In this document: one piece after another, positions 10,223-19,552 of the stretch
How the letters are laid out: each line of letters starts with the position of its first letter
Position numbering within the stretch: the stretch's first letter is position 1
Assembly: GCF_002849655.1 (NCBI RefSeq)
Contig: NZ_PDNW01000028.1
Span: 1 to 33,437, forward strand
DNA length: 33,437 nucleotides
Reading direction: 5' to 3'
Source: Pollutimonas subterranea
GTDB lineage: Bacteria > Pseudomonadota > Gammaproteobacteria > Burkholderiales > Burkholderiaceae_B
The notes under the pieces: model-generated
Told to the model about the DNA's origin: nothing
Databases searched by the model: none
What the model saw: the letters and a program-made list of their open reading frames with translations, nothing else
Made by a program: the position numbers and the translations under genes

Positions 10223-11290
10223 ATGGCCACTATCGTCAAGACTCCTTCCGGTACTTGGAAGGCATTAATTCGCAAAACTGGCTGGCCTGCTACCGCCAAA
10301 ACTTTCCGTACTAAAAGAGACGCCGAAGACTGGGCGCGCCGTACTGAAGATGAAATGGTACGCGGAATGTACATACATCGTGCGCCGGCTGAACGGATGA
10401 CTCTTGAGGCGGCGCTGAAGCGCTATTTGCGGGAAGTTACCCCAACTAAGCGCGCATCGACCCAAATTGGCGAACATAAGAAATCCCAGGCGCTGATCAA
10501 GCATTTGGGTAAATATTCGCTCGCTGGCTTGAGCGCTGATATTGTTGCCCAGTACCGGGATACTCGTCTGGCTGGCGATGAGAATGCGGACGGCAAGCGC
10601 GTTCCGCGTAGCAATAACACTGTACGGCTGGAGCTCGCCTTACTTGGCCACCTATTCACCATTGCGATCAAGGAATGGGGCATTGGGCTGCCGTTCAATC
10701 CGGTGTCTAATATTCGCCGCCCTGCCCCTGGTGCCGGACGTAATCGACGGCTAACACCGGCAGAGAATAAAAGGTTACTGACAGCAGTGGATGCCTACTC
10801 GAATCCGATGTTTAGCTGGATAGTGCGGATCGCGTTGGAAACTGGGATGCGCCTGTCGGAGATTGCCGGAGTGCGAGTTGGCCAGGTCGATATGCAAAAG
10901 CGTGTCGTCAGGCTGGAACATACCAAGAATTCATCGCCACGGACAGTGCCGCTGACCAGGGCTGCGACCAGCACGTTTCAGGCGGCGCTGGATAATCCGT
11001 TACGGCCACCTGAGACTGACCTTGTGTTCTTTGGTGAGCCTGGCCGTGATGGGGTCCGGCGGCCCTATCTGTTTGATAAAGCTTGGAATGATACCAAGAA
11101 GGCAGCCGATCTGGTGGATTTTCGGTTCCATGACCTGCGACATGAGGCGGTTAGCCGGCTGGTGGAGGCAGGACTGTCGGATCAGGAAGTTTCAGCGATC
11201 AGCGGGCATAAATCTATGCAGATGCTCAAGCGATATACGCATTTGAGGGCTGAGGACTTGGTGGGGAAGTTGGACAAGCTGTATGGCTAA
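10223..11290 (+). CDS. Phage-type tyrosine recombinase/integrase
   Basis: A 355-residue recombinase expected to catalyse integration and excision at the adjacent tRNA-Leu. An N-terminal arm-binding-like segment (1-55, GTWKALIRKTG...) precedes a SAM-like core-binding domain (about 57-155) and a catalytic domain with Arg210 (TGMRLSEIAG), His303/Arg306 (FHDLRHEAV), His329 (SGHKS) and nucleophile Tyr338 (LKRYTHL). It is unrelated in architecture to the P4-type integrase at the other tRNA. CCCGGAG lies just before the ATG. An inverted repeat (11351-11369) follows the gene. Confidence 0.94.
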   Translation: MATIVKTPSGTWKALIRKTGWPATAKTFRTKRDAEDWARRTEDEMVRGMYIHRAPAERMTLEAALKRYLREVTPTKRASTQIGEHKKSQALIKHLGKYSLAGLSADIVAQYRDTRLAGDENADGKRVPRSNNTVRLELALLGHLFTIAIKEWGIGLPFNPVSNIRRPAPGAGRNRRLTPAENKRLLTAVDAYSNPMFSWIVRIALETGMRLSEIAGVRVGQVDMQKRVVRLEHTKNSSPRTVPLTRAATSTFQAALDNPLRPPETDLVFFGEPGRDGVRRPYLFDKAWNDTKKAADLVDFRFHDLRHEAVSRLVEAGLSDQEVSAISGHKSMQMLKRYTHLRAEDLVGKLDKLYG

Positions 11291-11350
11291 GCGCCTGTTT
11301 TCGAGCTTTGGGTCGAGAAAACTCCAAATCAGCAGTTTTTAAACCACCCG

Positions 11351-11369
11351 AAGGGGTACTTAACCCCTT
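11351..11369. terminator. Inverted repeat between integrase and cargo gene
   Basis: AAGGGGT-actta-ACCCCTT, seven paired bases, 60 bases after the integrase stop and in the gap between convergent genes. No long T-run follows, so termination is possible but unproven. The remainder of 11291-11532 has scattered TTGAG repeats (near 11433-11456) but no gene. Confidence 0.3.
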
Positions 11370-11532
11370 ACCTAACGTCCAATCACGGCATATACGCAGT
11401 CCTAGAAGGGCGGTTTTCCTCAATCTTAGTTTGAGCATTGAGCGTTAAGAATTGAGTTTTTCAACACAATAGACCCACAGCAGCCACTAAGTCTACGAAA
11501 TACTATTGCAGCACACTGCCAGCATGACGCAG

Positions 11533-13863
11533 TCATCCGTCAATCATTAGAGCTGGCCAAAACGCCTGATTGATTGCTAGGCCCACTAATTGGTTTGAAT
11601 TTCTTTTTACACCATCCATTAAAGCCTTGTTATAACTAAAGTCATAAATGAATTTGGGATCGTCCGAACTTATACGAATACCTAGAAAGCCATACCACAA
11701 CAGGAGATCCATCACTCGCGCCGCCCTCACGTCATCAAGCCCCACTTGAGTCAGCTTATTGATAACGTCTTCTTCTGAGAGGTCCGGCGATGAAGCTATG
11801 AAGGCATAAAGTACACCTTCCGTGTCTTCTGACACATCGCGTAGCTCGTAACCAATATCGCGCAACACGTCCGCCGAGTATGCGGACAATCCTTTTTCAA
11901 TGTCGCTACTATCAATGATTTCATGATTGAGGTTAATGGCAAAACTTTTGCAGTGACTAATTAGGTTGAGGAGAAATCGCGGCCGCATTAAAGATCGGTC
12001 AATCAAGAACTGGGATGTCTCCTCCCCTTTGTGATGGCTGGCAAAAAGGTGCAGCCAAGCCGACTTAAAGTCGAGATCTTCATCAAGGTCGTTTGACACA
12101 ATACGCAAGCGCACGAGTTCACGCAACAAATCCGAATCAGTCCAATCCAAAAGGACGCTGGCCTCTTTGCCTCGATCTGAGGTTTCTTTGACCAGTAATT
12201 CGAAGACATCATTTCGCAGAAATATTACTGATCGAACCTTAAGGTCAGAACTACCGAACTGACGCTCAATTTTTCGTGTTGCGTCAATGAGAGCTCGAAT
12301 TATCAGCAAGTCGTCATGCTGTAGCCCCGAGGTAGGCCAGCCACTATCAAGGTTGTCGAATAGTAGCCAGAGAATCTGTTTGTGCTTGAGGTAAGTACCC
12401 AGTGCATTCTTCAGCTGTCTGACGTCGTGCTTATACAGAAGCTCAGTCACCTGTGGCGAACTGAGATGGGTACCCGTGGTTGAGCCGTATTTAGCTTGAT
12501 ACTCAGAGTAAATCTTCTCCATCAACATAGACATACGTTCGGAGAAGTCGCCTTCAGAATCATAATCATCTATCCGATACAAATCGGACAATTGACGATA
12601 TCCATCGTAAAGATTGTGATCATGAATGTGGCGCTGTTTATCCTTTTCCAGAAGCTTGTAGCATATCTCTAAGAGCAGCACATACTCCCAAAAGGCCGTA
12701 ATAGTATGCTGGTAGGTTCCCTCAGCCAAAAACTGAAGAATGCGTTCTTTGAATTTTATAAGCTTATAGCCGTCTGGTTTTAGGTCAAGAACGATATTTT
12801 TACTGCGATTATTATTTCGCTCTACATCTCTGATTTGGAGAAAAATTGCTGATTTCCCTGACCCTTTTCGACCGACAACCAAATGGGCCTCACCCCGCAG
12901 AGATTTTAGAAACTGATCAGTTTCTAAATAATAGCGTTCCAGATCCCGCATTTCATTTTCTGCTGAAGTGGTACCCAGATTAACCTTCTTTATAAAGGAA
13001 CGTTCCGGCTTGACTCCGGAAACTTCAAGCTGTTGGAACGCTTGGGTGACGCTGGAGGCGAACGTCTCAATCGCACGATTAATATCATCGGGATGATACG
13101 TGACCTCGACAAAATCTCGATAATCCAGCGGGACTGGGTCGTCGGCAAACTGGAGAATACTAATGGCCTTTTTCATGCCATCAGCCAAGCCAGCGATGAA
13201 GGCTGCACGCATGTTGTGGACCGCAGACCCAGTCGATCTTGCGGACAGCAGCGGCACGACCACCCCATATGACTGAGCCACCTGAGTGATGGCATCATAA
13301 GCGGACAGGCGGGGCAACTCATTGGGATCAAAGTTGCGAAAGATAAATCCGGCTTTCTTGATCCTTGAGATAATCCGCGTAGACCAGTCTGTCTTATTTG
13401 GTGTATCCAACAGGTATATCGGCGCTTTGACATTTAAAGGCGCGGAGACATCAAGAGCCTTTATGGTAGACGCGCCACTCAAAAACCCGGTCAGCTCATG
13501 AGCGTTTTGGTACTCTTTATATCCGAGCGTGTCAAAAATCCCAACTTCGGAGATCTTTAAACCCTGAGGTTGAAAGCTTTTGTTCTTGACTAGCAATGTG
13601 CGCTTCGACTGGCCGATGGCATAACCGATTTCATAGGTCACATTGAAATTTAGCTCAGTGATATCTGCGACCACAAAATCGGCCATATCAATACCCGTCA
13701 GAACTTCGCTCGAAATAAAGTGTCCGACGACGTCCAATGCCTTCCAAGTAGTGATCGTTTTAGTCCCGCTAGTTTTCGCATAGCTGACGACAGCGCGCTC
13801 AATCGTTTCCCCCACTTGAGCAGGATCTGAGGAGTACGCGAAAAAACCTTTGTTATTGTCCAT
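11533..13863 (-). CDS. Large NDT/TIR-like + P-loop ATPase protein, candidate defence protein
   Basis: A 776-residue protein of unproven function. Residues 1-135 resemble nucleoside deoxyribosyltransferase/TIR-like Rossmann domains: FFAYSSDP at the start, then ADFVVADITELNFNVTYEIGYAIG with Asp67 and a potentially catalytic Glu78. Residues 147-275 look like a second, degenerate alpha/beta domain of the same kind. From about 305 an ATPase follows with Walker A GRKGSGKS (331-338), Walker B LLFDNLD (500-506) and VIFLRND (546-552); this part resembles the Sll1717-type P-loop ATPases. The C-terminus (570-776) is helical. The gene is AT-richer than its neighbours and oriented against the transfer genes, as expected of cargo. 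Such domain pairs are typical of antiphage defence proteins, but this role is inferred. Confidence 0.75.
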   Translation of the reverse strand: MDNNKGFFAYSSDPAQVGETIERAVVSYAKTSGTKTITTWKALDVVGHFISSEVLTGIDMADFVVADITELNFNVTYEIGYAIGQSKRTLLVKNKSFQPQGLKISEVGIFDTLGYKEYQNAHELTGFLSGASTIKALDVSAPLNVKAPIYLLDTPNKTDWSTRIISRIKKAGFIFRNFDPNELPRLSAYDAITQVAQSYGVVVPLLSARSTGSAVHNMRAAFIAGLADGMKKAISILQFADDPVPLDYRDFVEVTYHPDDINRAIETFASSVTQAFQQLEVSGVKPERSFIKKVNLGTTSAENEMRDLERYYLETDQFLKSLRGEAHLVVGRKGSGKSAIFLQIRDVERNNNRSKNIVLDLKPDGYKLIKFKERILQFLAEGTYQHTITAFWEYVLLLEICYKLLEKDKQRHIHDHNLYDGYRQLSDLYRIDDYDSEGDFSERMSMLMEKIYSEYQAKYGSTTGTHLSSPQVTELLYKHDVRQLKNALGTYLKHKQILWLLFDNLDSGWPTSGLQHDDLLIIRALIDATRKIERQFGSSDLKVRSVIFLRNDVFELLVKETSDRGKEASVLLDWTDSDLLRELVRLRIVSNDLDEDLDFKSAWLHLFASHHKGEETSQFLIDRSLMRPRFLLNLISHCKSFAINLNHEIIDSSDIEKGLSAYSADVLRDIGYELRDVSEDTEGVLYAFIASSPDLSEEDVINKLTQVGLDDVRAARVMDLLLWYGFLGIRISSDDPKFIYDFSYNKALMDGVKRNSNQLVGLAINQAFWPALMIDG

Positions 13864-13927
13864 GCTTTACGGTCTCAATTTCGAAGATACACAAAACTCT
13901 TTCTGTTTCCACTAGCGATCAGGAAAA

Positions 13928-13944
13928 AGCAACAAAACGTTGCT
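13928..13944. promoter_or_regulatory. Hairpin in the divergent gap before the transfer region
   Basis: AGCAAC-aaaac-GTTGCT, six paired bases and a five-base loop, between the divergent cargo gene (13863) and the ribbon-helix-helix gene (13996). The position fits an operator for an autoregulating RHH protein. No promoter could be assigned with confidence in this 132-bp gap, and no transfer-origin nick sequence was recognised here. Confidence 0.3.
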
Positions 13945-13995
13945 ACAGCATACTACGACACAAGCGTACAGCGGCACCCAATCAATAGGCACCTC

Positions 13996-14289
13996 ATGAA
14001 CCAACCTCTCTCCGAGGTCATCCGTATCCGGGTGACCTCTTCTCATGCTGCGCGCTTGGGCGAAGCAGCAGCCCTTTCTGGCCTATCCCTCTCTAACTAC
14101 ATAAGGCGAAGACTGTCCGCCGACGACACGCTGCAGGAAGAGCTCACCCTACTGCGCCAGATCGTGGCTGACTTGGCACATCTGCGCGATACTCGTCAGG
14201 CCGCTATCGAAACCGCCCATCTGGTGCGGGCTATGGCAAAGCCCGAACAAATCGCCATCGCTCAACAGAGCCTGCAACGTCAGCGCTAA
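13996..14289 (+). CDS. Ribbon-helix-helix protein, MobC/TraJ-like relaxosome accessory candidate
   Basis: A 97-residue DNA-binding protein. IRIRVTSSHAARLGEAAALSGLSLSNYIRRRL (residues 10-41) has the beta strand, helix, turn and helix of the RHH fold, with the S-x-S-x-Y-I-R-R second helix typical of MobC/TraJ-type proteins that bind oriT beside a relaxase. A helical C-terminus follows. Normally such a gene neighbours a relaxase gene; here trbM and the virB operon follow and no relaxase is seen. It may instead be the autoregulator of the transfer operon. Confidence 0.6.
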   Translation: MNQPLSEVIRIRVTSSHAARLGEAAALSGLSLSNYIRRRLSADDTLQEELTLLRQIVADLAHLRDTRQAAIETAHLVRAMAKPEQIAIAQQSLQRQR

Positions 14290-14346
14290 CCCATCCCCGG
14301 CCTGTTCCCTGGCCATCTGCTGCACCCCTTCCCCGGAGACACCTTC

Positions 14347-15012
14347 ATGCAATCCTTTCCCGCCCTGCGGGCTGGGGCGCTGGCACTCGCCTGCGTACTA
14401 GCTCCTGTCACCCATGCTGTCGCTGCTGATGGCCTACTCACCGGTATTCCTCGCCTAGCCTGCGAAGCAACACTGTGCTTGTCCTCCGGCTTGCGGCCTA
14501 ACGAATGCAGCCCATCGCTGGATCATTACTTCGACATCAAAAAGTACAGCAAACATGGCCTGGACTGGTCAGCAACCGTCGACGCCAGACGCTCCTTTCT
14601 ATCTCAATGCCCAGCATCAAGCGATCAGGGCATGCCAGAACGCATTGACGCCATCTCACGCGGGGCCGGGAAATGCGACCCAGAATACTTGAACCGTACC
14701 TATGCCGATACGGCCTACAAATGGCGTAAGCACGAGTACGGCGGCGACAGCGGGCAGACTGTCTATGAAGTGCATCCGCTTCCCACCGTCACACTCGACC
14801 AACTGCCCACCTATTGTGTGGTTTACAACGATCATGCCTGGACTCATAAGCTGTCTGTGCGCTACGTAGGTAGACCAAGCATGGGCGGGCACTGGGTCGA
14901 AACTCAGGAGTACGAGGCGGCACAAGCCAAATGGGAGGCCGACCATAGCGGCCTTTGGGCCAGCGGTTGGAATTTCTCGCTAATGGATCCCAGGCGTAAG
15001 GCCGACCACTGA
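14347..15012 (+). CDS. trbM: TrbM/KikA/MpfK family conjugal transfer protein
   Basis: A 221-residue exported protein with an N-terminal signal peptide (about 1-27, cleaved near AVAADG). The family hallmark LACEATLCLSSGLRPNEC (about 37-54) follows, with more conserved cysteines downstream. TrbM-type proteins are periplasmic accessories of P-type conjugation systems; their exact role is unclear. CGGAGACACC precedes the ATG. It is the first exported component of the transfer operon and lies 14 bases before virB1. Confidence 0.85.
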   Translation: MQSFPALRAGALALACVLAPVTHAVAADGLLTGIPRLACEATLCLSSGLRPNECSPSLDHYFDIKKYSKHGLDWSATVDARRSFLSQCPASSDQGMPERIDAISRGAGKCDPEYLNRTYADTAYKWRKHEYGGDSGQTVYEVHPLPTVTLDQLPTYCVVYNDHAWTHKLSVRYVGRPSMGGHWVETQEYEAAQAKWEADHSGLWASGWNFSLMDPRRKADH

Positions 15013-15026
15013 TAGGGGCTTACTCC

Positions 15027-15698
15027 ATGATCGCAGAACTTGCTGCCCTGGCCCTTGCCTGCGCACCTAATATCCATCCGATAACGCTACATGCTTTGAT
15101 CAGTCATGAGTCTCGCGCCCACCAGTACGCCATCGGCGTAAACCGTAAAGACAAGCACCTGCAGCAGCAGCCTCGAACTTTGACAGAAGCCACCGAAGCG
15201 GCTCAACACCTCATTGATCAAGGTATCGACTTCGATGCCGGTTTAGGACAAATCAACGTACGAAACTGGGCCTGGCTAAACCTGGACACCAAAACCGTCT
15301 TTGATCCCTGTCGCAATCTGGCGGCAGCCCAGAAGGTGCTTTCAGATTGCTATGCCAGGTCATTACCTCGACACAAAGCCCCGCAACAGGCCTTGCGTGC
15401 TGCACTGTCCTGCTACAACACCGGCAACTTCACGCGCGGCTTCACCAATGGGTATGTTGGCAAGGTCCTGGCAATGGCCGACATCAAGGTGCCTGCGTTG
15501 GTGCCTCTAAAAGAAGCAGCATCTCATCCCACAAGGGAGGGCGAATCAACGCAGCCACCATCAACAAAGAATCCAGGCCAAGAACCGCCTACTCAAGTTC
15601 AAGGAACGGCAGACGGTTTCATCGCTAACCCAGCGACGGACGGTTTTGCACCGACGCACGACAAAGAGTCAGAAGCCGACCAAGGCGCAGCACTTTAG
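15027..15698 (+). CDS. virB1: VirB1-like lytic transglycosylase
   Basis: A 223-residue peptidoglycan-cleaving enzyme that opens the wall for assembly of the secretion channel. The catalytic Glu lies in ALISHESRAH (about residue 28), followed by the family's GLGQINVRNW and the SCYNTGN motif. The N-terminus (MIAELAALALACAP) is short and hydrophobic but not a clear cleavable signal peptide, as in many plasmid VirB1 proteins. The C-terminal ~60 residues are a polar, low-complexity tail. It stands first in the virB1-B11 order. Confidence 0.9.
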   Translation: MIAELAALALACAPNIHPITLHALISHESRAHQYAIGVNRKDKHLQQQPRTLTEATEAAQHLIDQGIDFDAGLGQINVRNWAWLNLDTKTVFDPCRNLAAAQKVLSDCYARSLPRHKAPQQALRAALSCYNTGNFTRGFTNGYVGKVLAMADIKVPALVPLKEAASHPTREGESTQPPSTKNPGQEPPTQVQGTADGFIANPATDGFAPTHDKESEADQGAAL

Positions 15699-15747
15699 CG
15701 CTTGCTGGGCCATATCCACCGATTCCCTTTTTCTACTATCCCTATGA

Positions 15748-15773
15748 CCCCAACGCCACACAGCGTCCTGGGG
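15748..15773 (+). promoter_or_regulatory. Imperfect hairpin before virB2
   Basis: CCCC...ACGC-cacaca-GCGT...GGGG forms an imperfect stem immediately before the CAGGAG ribosome site of virB2 (ATG 15787). It could tune pilin translation or protect the pilin message. This rests on position and pairing only. Confidence 0.3.
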
Positions 15774-15786
15774 CAGGAGTCTTTCC

Positions 15787-16107
15787 ATGTCGCTACTGAA
15801 ACAACTCAGCATTGCAGCACCCGTCCTACGAATAATTAACAAACTGGCTACGGCGTGGCTACTGATTGGTATCCATCAGGTTGCGCTTGCCCAGTCCATC
15901 GGCGGCCTGTCCAGGGCGCAATCCACACTACAGACACTCAAGGACAATCTTGATGTGATTCTGCCCATTGCCGCCATCATCATCGGCGTCATTATCTTCG
16001 TGCTGTATTCCGCAGAGGTCATGCGCAAAGACGATGCCATCCGTTGGGGCATTGGCGTGCTGCTGGCGGGCTCAGCAGCAGAACTGGTCATGCTGCTCTG
16101 GAAGTAA
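15787..16107 (+). CDS. virB2: VirB2/TrbC-type major pilin
   Basis: A 106-residue pilin precursor. A long signal peptide ends near ALAQS (residues 33-37), followed by a short polar segment and two hydrophobic helices (about 57-76 and 88-104) separated by the positively charged loop MRKDDAIRW, the classic VirB2 topology. It would polymerise as the conjugative pilus and line the DNA path. CAGGAG precedes the ATG. Gene order B1-B2-B3 is canonical. Confidence 0.9.
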   Translation: MSLLKQLSIAAPVLRIINKLATAWLLIGIHQVALAQSIGGLSRAQSTLQTLKDNLDVILPIAAIIIGVIIFVLYSAEVMRKDDAIRWGIGVLLAGSAAELVMLLWK

Positions 16108-16110
16108 GCG

Positions 16111-16431
16111 ATGGCAAACAACTCCTATCCCGTCTTCAAGGGACTGGGCCGAAAGGCCACGTTTATGGGTATCCCAACCACGCTGTTGCTCGGAGCCTTC
16201 GCCTGCGTAGCGATCATCGCCATGATGGCTGGCTTGGCCTGGTGGGGATTACTTTTCCTCGTCATACCCGTCCTTGCCGTCCTCACCCGTGATGACGATA
16301 AGGCGTTGGATGTGCTCTGGCTTGAATTCAAGACACGGCGTCGCAACCGCAATCAGCGCTTCTGGCGCGGATCAAGCTATGCCCTTCAGGGCTATCACCG
16401 ACACCGGCCCTGGCGCCGCCTCATCAAATAA
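16111..16431 (+). CDS. virB3: VirB3-like inner-membrane protein
   Basis: A 106-residue protein beginning YPVFKGLGRKATFMGIP, typical of VirB3, with two adjacent membrane helices (about 22-58) and a basic C-terminus rich in Arg. VirB3 associates with the VirB4 ATPase in the inner-membrane complex. It starts three bases after virB2 and ends eleven bases before virB4. Confidence 0.9.
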   Translation: MANNSYPVFKGLGRKATFMGIPTTLLLGAFACVAIIAMMAGLAWWGLLFLVIPVLAVLTRDDDKALDVLWLEFKTRRRNRNQRFWRGSSYALQGYHRHRPWRRLIK

Positions 16432-16442
16432 AGGAAGCCTCC

Positions 16443-18872
16443 ATGACTGCTGCTGCCACTTTAGCTGTGGACGAACGGCGCATATCGCGTTACCTGCCCT
16501 ACTCTCATCATGTCACTGATCAGATTATTGCTTGCGACAACCACGAATACCTGGCCGTCATCAAGGTAGCAGGCCGCACCCCAGACGCCTATGCGCAAGA
16601 CGAACTGAAAGAATGGATCGAAGCTCTGCATAACGTATTGCGCGGGCTACCTATGGGAACACTTGGCCTGTACTCCCACATCGTCCGTCGCCGGGTGACC
16701 GAATATCCCGACAGCACTTTTACCCAGCCATTTGCCAGCCGTTTCGATGAAGCCTATCGGGCGACGTTTGATGCCTCTGGCCTGATGATTAACGACCTGT
16801 ACCTGACGATACTCATTCACCCGGTTCAGGACCCGGTATTGGGCACCTTCGCCAGTCTAGAGAAGGCTAACGCCCAGCGCCTTGCGCTCTGGCAAGCCGA
16901 ATCCATCGAACGACTGAACAATATCTTGCGAACCATGACCGCAGGCCTGTACCGCTACGACCCTCAGATTCTGGGGATCGTGGATCGCAAGGGTTTTGCC
17001 TTTAGCGAAGCCGCAGAGTTCCTGGGATATCTGGTCTCCGGGGTTCATCGGTCAGTGCCCATCAGCCGGGAACGCTTGCGTGAAACCCTCCCCTTTGCCC
17101 GACCGATTTTTAGCCGCCGAGGGGAACTCGGAGAACTGCGCAGTATCGCGGACTCCCGCATCTTCGGCATGATGGAACTACGCGACTATCCCGAATCAAC
17201 CAAACCCGGCCACCTGGATCGCTTGCTGAGCCTGCCACATGAATTCGTGCTCACCCAATCCTGGGGTAGCCATACAGGGGCAGCTGCCAAAAAACTGGTC
17301 AAGAAACACCACAAGCTGCTAGTTGATTCCGGCGATGACTCAACCAGCCAGGTTGCCCAGCTGGCCGACGTCATGGACGACCTGACTTCAGCCCGCCTCG
17401 GCCTAGGGGACCACCACGCCACGATATTGGTTTATGGCGACACCGCAGAAGGGGTACGCCAGGCGCTGGCCCAAAGCGCTACGGCACTGGCCGAAGATGC
17501 TATTGGCTTCAGAACGCTGGATCGGGCATTGGAAGCCGGTTTCTGGGCGCAACTGCCCGGCAACTGGCACTGGCGGCCACGCCCCGTACCGATTACGTCG
17601 CTTAACTTTCTGTGCTTTTCCAGTCTGCACAATCAGCTGATAGGCAAGCCAGTCGGGAACCCCTGGGGACCGGCAGTTACCCTGCTCAAAACCCAAACAG
17701 GCAGCCCGTTCTTCTTCAACTTCCATGCCTCGACCGAAGATCTGGACGAGACCGGCAAACGACGCCCAGGCAACACCATGATCATCGGCATGACTGGCAC
17801 GGGCAAGACCGTACTGCAGGGAATGCTGCTCACTCAAGCCCAGAAGTTTGATGCGACATGCGTAGTCTGGGACAAGGATCAGGGCATGCAGGTACTGATC
17901 ATGGCGCTTGGTGGCTGCTATTTCAACATCCGCCTTGGAGAAGCAACAGGTTGGAACCCATTTCAAATGGAGCCCACCAAAGGGAATATCGCGTTCATGG
18001 TGCGCCTGGTCGTATTCTTGGCCGAACGTAGGGGTGAAGCGCTCAGCACACGCCAGCACGCTGACATCACACAGGCAGTACAGCAGTTGGTCACCCTGAT
18101 TGACCACGACGCCCGAACACTTTCCACCTTGAATACGTTGCTACCTAACCCGTACAGCGAGGATGAAACCACAAGCACTGTACATGCTCGTTTGGCCCCA
18201 TGGTGCCAAGGCGGGGAGTACGGCTGGGTATTCGACAACCCTGCTGATAAGCTGAACCTGGCCAATGAAGTAGGTAAGCCCGCTATCTTCGGCTTTGACC
18301 TCACCGAGTTGCTGGACGATGACGCGGTACGAGGCGCGGCAACGATGTATCTAAAGCACCGCATTGACGCCCTGCACGATGGTCGCCGTATCATCAATCT
18401 GTACGACGAGTGTCAGCACCCATTGAAAGACCAGCACTTTCAAGAGAGTATGCAAGATGCCAGCCGCACTATACGCAAGAAAAACGGCGTACTAGCCTTC
18501 GCCACCCAAGAGCCAGGAGCCATCACGGATAACCCGGTCGGACCCTCCCTGGTACAGCAAACAGCCACCTTAATCCTGCTGCCTAATCCAAAAGCAAAAG
18601 CTCGCGACTATATCGAGGGCTTTGGCCTGACACCCGCCGAGTTCGAGCTGCTGAAAACCCTGGGCGAGGCCAGCCGCAAGTTCCTCATAAAGCAGGGATC
18701 CAGCGTCACCGTCGCCCAGCTGGACTTGTCCGGCTGCGAAGACGAACTGCTGGTGTTCTCCGGCAGCCCTGATATGGCAGAAATTGCCGAGCAAGCGGTC
18801 GCTCAAGCCGGGCACGATCCGGCAGCCTGGCTGCCCGTGTACTTGGCTACCGTCAAACAAGGCCACAACTAA
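16443..18872 (+). CDS. virB4: VirB4 type IV secretion ATPase
   Basis: An 809-residue ATPase that powers pilus biogenesis and substrate transfer from the inner-membrane complex. The N-terminal CagE/TrbE/VirB4 domain spans about 1-430. Walker A GMTGTGKT is at 449-456, Walker B RIINLYDE at 649-656 with acidic Asp655/Glu656, and ATQEP in the later part is the usual sensor-like motif. Length is in the family range. AGGAAGCCTCC precedes the ATG. It is followed 26 bases later by an unassigned small gene rather than directly by virB5. Confidence 0.96.
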   Translation: MTAAATLAVDERRISRYLPYSHHVTDQIIACDNHEYLAVIKVAGRTPDAYAQDELKEWIEALHNVLRGLPMGTLGLYSHIVRRRVTEYPDSTFTQPFASRFDEAYRATFDASGLMINDLYLTILIHPVQDPVLGTFASLEKANAQRLALWQAESIERLNNILRTMTAGLYRYDPQILGIVDRKGFAFSEAAEFLGYLVSGVHRSVPISRERLRETLPFARPIFSRRGELGELRSIADSRIFGMMELRDYPESTKPGHLDRLLSLPHEFVLTQSWGSHTGAAAKKLVKKHHKLLVDSGDDSTSQVAQLADVMDDLTSARLGLGDHHATILVYGDTAEGVRQALAQSATALAEDAIGFRTLDRALEAGFWAQLPGNWHWRPRPVPITSLNFLCFSSLHNQLIGKPVGNPWGPAVTLLKTQTGSPFFFNFHASTEDLDETGKRRPGNTMIIGMTGTGKTVLQGMLLTQAQKFDATCVVWDKDQGMQVLIMALGGCYFNIRLGEATGWNPFQMEPTKGNIAFMVRLVVFLAERRGEALSTRQHADITQAVQQLVTLIDHDARTLSTLNTLLPNPYSEDETTSTVHARLAPWCQGGEYGWVFDNPADKLNLANEVGKPAIFGFDLTELLDDDAVRGAATMYLKHRIDALHDGRRIINLYDECQHPLKDQHFQESMQDASRTIRKKNGVLAFATQEPGAITDNPVGPSLVQQTATLILLPNPKAKARDYIEGFGLTPAEFELLKTLGEASRKFLIKQGSSVTVAQLDLSGCEDELLVFSGSPDMAEIAEQAVAQAGHDPAAWLPVYLATVKQGHN

Positions 18873-18898
18873 ACCATCATTCCATAGGAAGAGACACC

Positions 18899-19363
18899 GT
18901 GAATCAAGATTTCTATGCCCGCATGGGCCTTTCCGGCCCTGAAACTGAAACCAGCGTCCCGGTCCCGGCGGACATTTTTGTGGTTTCCGTCCATTGTGAA
19001 TGCTGGACGCATGAAGAACGTGATGCAAGCGAAGCCGGCACCCACGAGATCGAGATTGACCACGTCACAGCCGATGCCCATGATCTGGTGCGCCACGGCC
19101 GAGAATATGGTCTCTCCGAATCATCTTGCGCCGATCCCCGGATGAGTTCGGACATTTGGTTCCGCTCCACTTATCCACGCGAAGATCGTGCTTATTTTGA
19201 GCAAGGTGTACAAAAGTATTACAGCCTGCACATCCATGACGTGAACGGACACCGGCCTGAGCCCGCCGATTATCAGCGGATAGCCAATTTGATCAACGTA
19301 CGCTTTGATCACGCTTTCAACTTACAGGAAGCAAAGCAGGAGGGCCCAGACCTATGCCTGTAA
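18899..19363 (+). CDS. Unassigned 154-residue protein between virB4 and virB5
   Basis: No family recognised. The product is acidic, His- and Asp-rich, without signal peptide or membrane segment, so probably cytoplasmic. It has a compact look with a DIFVVSVHCECW beta-like stretch (about 22-33), and a C-terminal part HVNGHRPEPADYQRIANLINVRF-like in character. The GTG start is chosen because AGGAAGAGA lies just upstream and it sits 26 bases after virB4 in the same direction. Being inside the transfer operon, it may be an accessory or regulator, or an entry-exclusion or anti-restriction factor; none of these is shown by the sequence. Confidence 0.65.
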   Translation: MNQDFYARMGLSGPETETSVPVPADIFVVSVHCECWTHEERDASEAGTHEIEIDHVTADAHDLVRHGREYGLSESSCADPRMSSDIWFRSTYPREDRAYFEQGVQKYYSLHIHDVNGHRPEPADYQRIANLINVRFDHAFNLQEAKQEGPDLCL

Positions 19364-19552
19364 CGCCTTCCGTAGTTGAGCGGCCTGCGCTTGCACTGAT
19401 GCTTTGAGCATGGCGTTGGGGAACATTTTGAAACCTGACCAACGGGCCTACTGGCGTACAAAGACCGAACACGTTAGCAGCGTGGCCAACATCTAGGCAG
19501 CCTTCAAGCACGGCCAAGAATGCTTAGACAACCGTTAACCATAGGAAACCCA

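Noticed and set aside
19410-19496. 28-residue frame (MALGNILKPDQRAYW...) before the lipoprotein gene
   Set aside because: No ribosome site and no recognisable signal or domain; could be a relic, but evidence is too thin to list.
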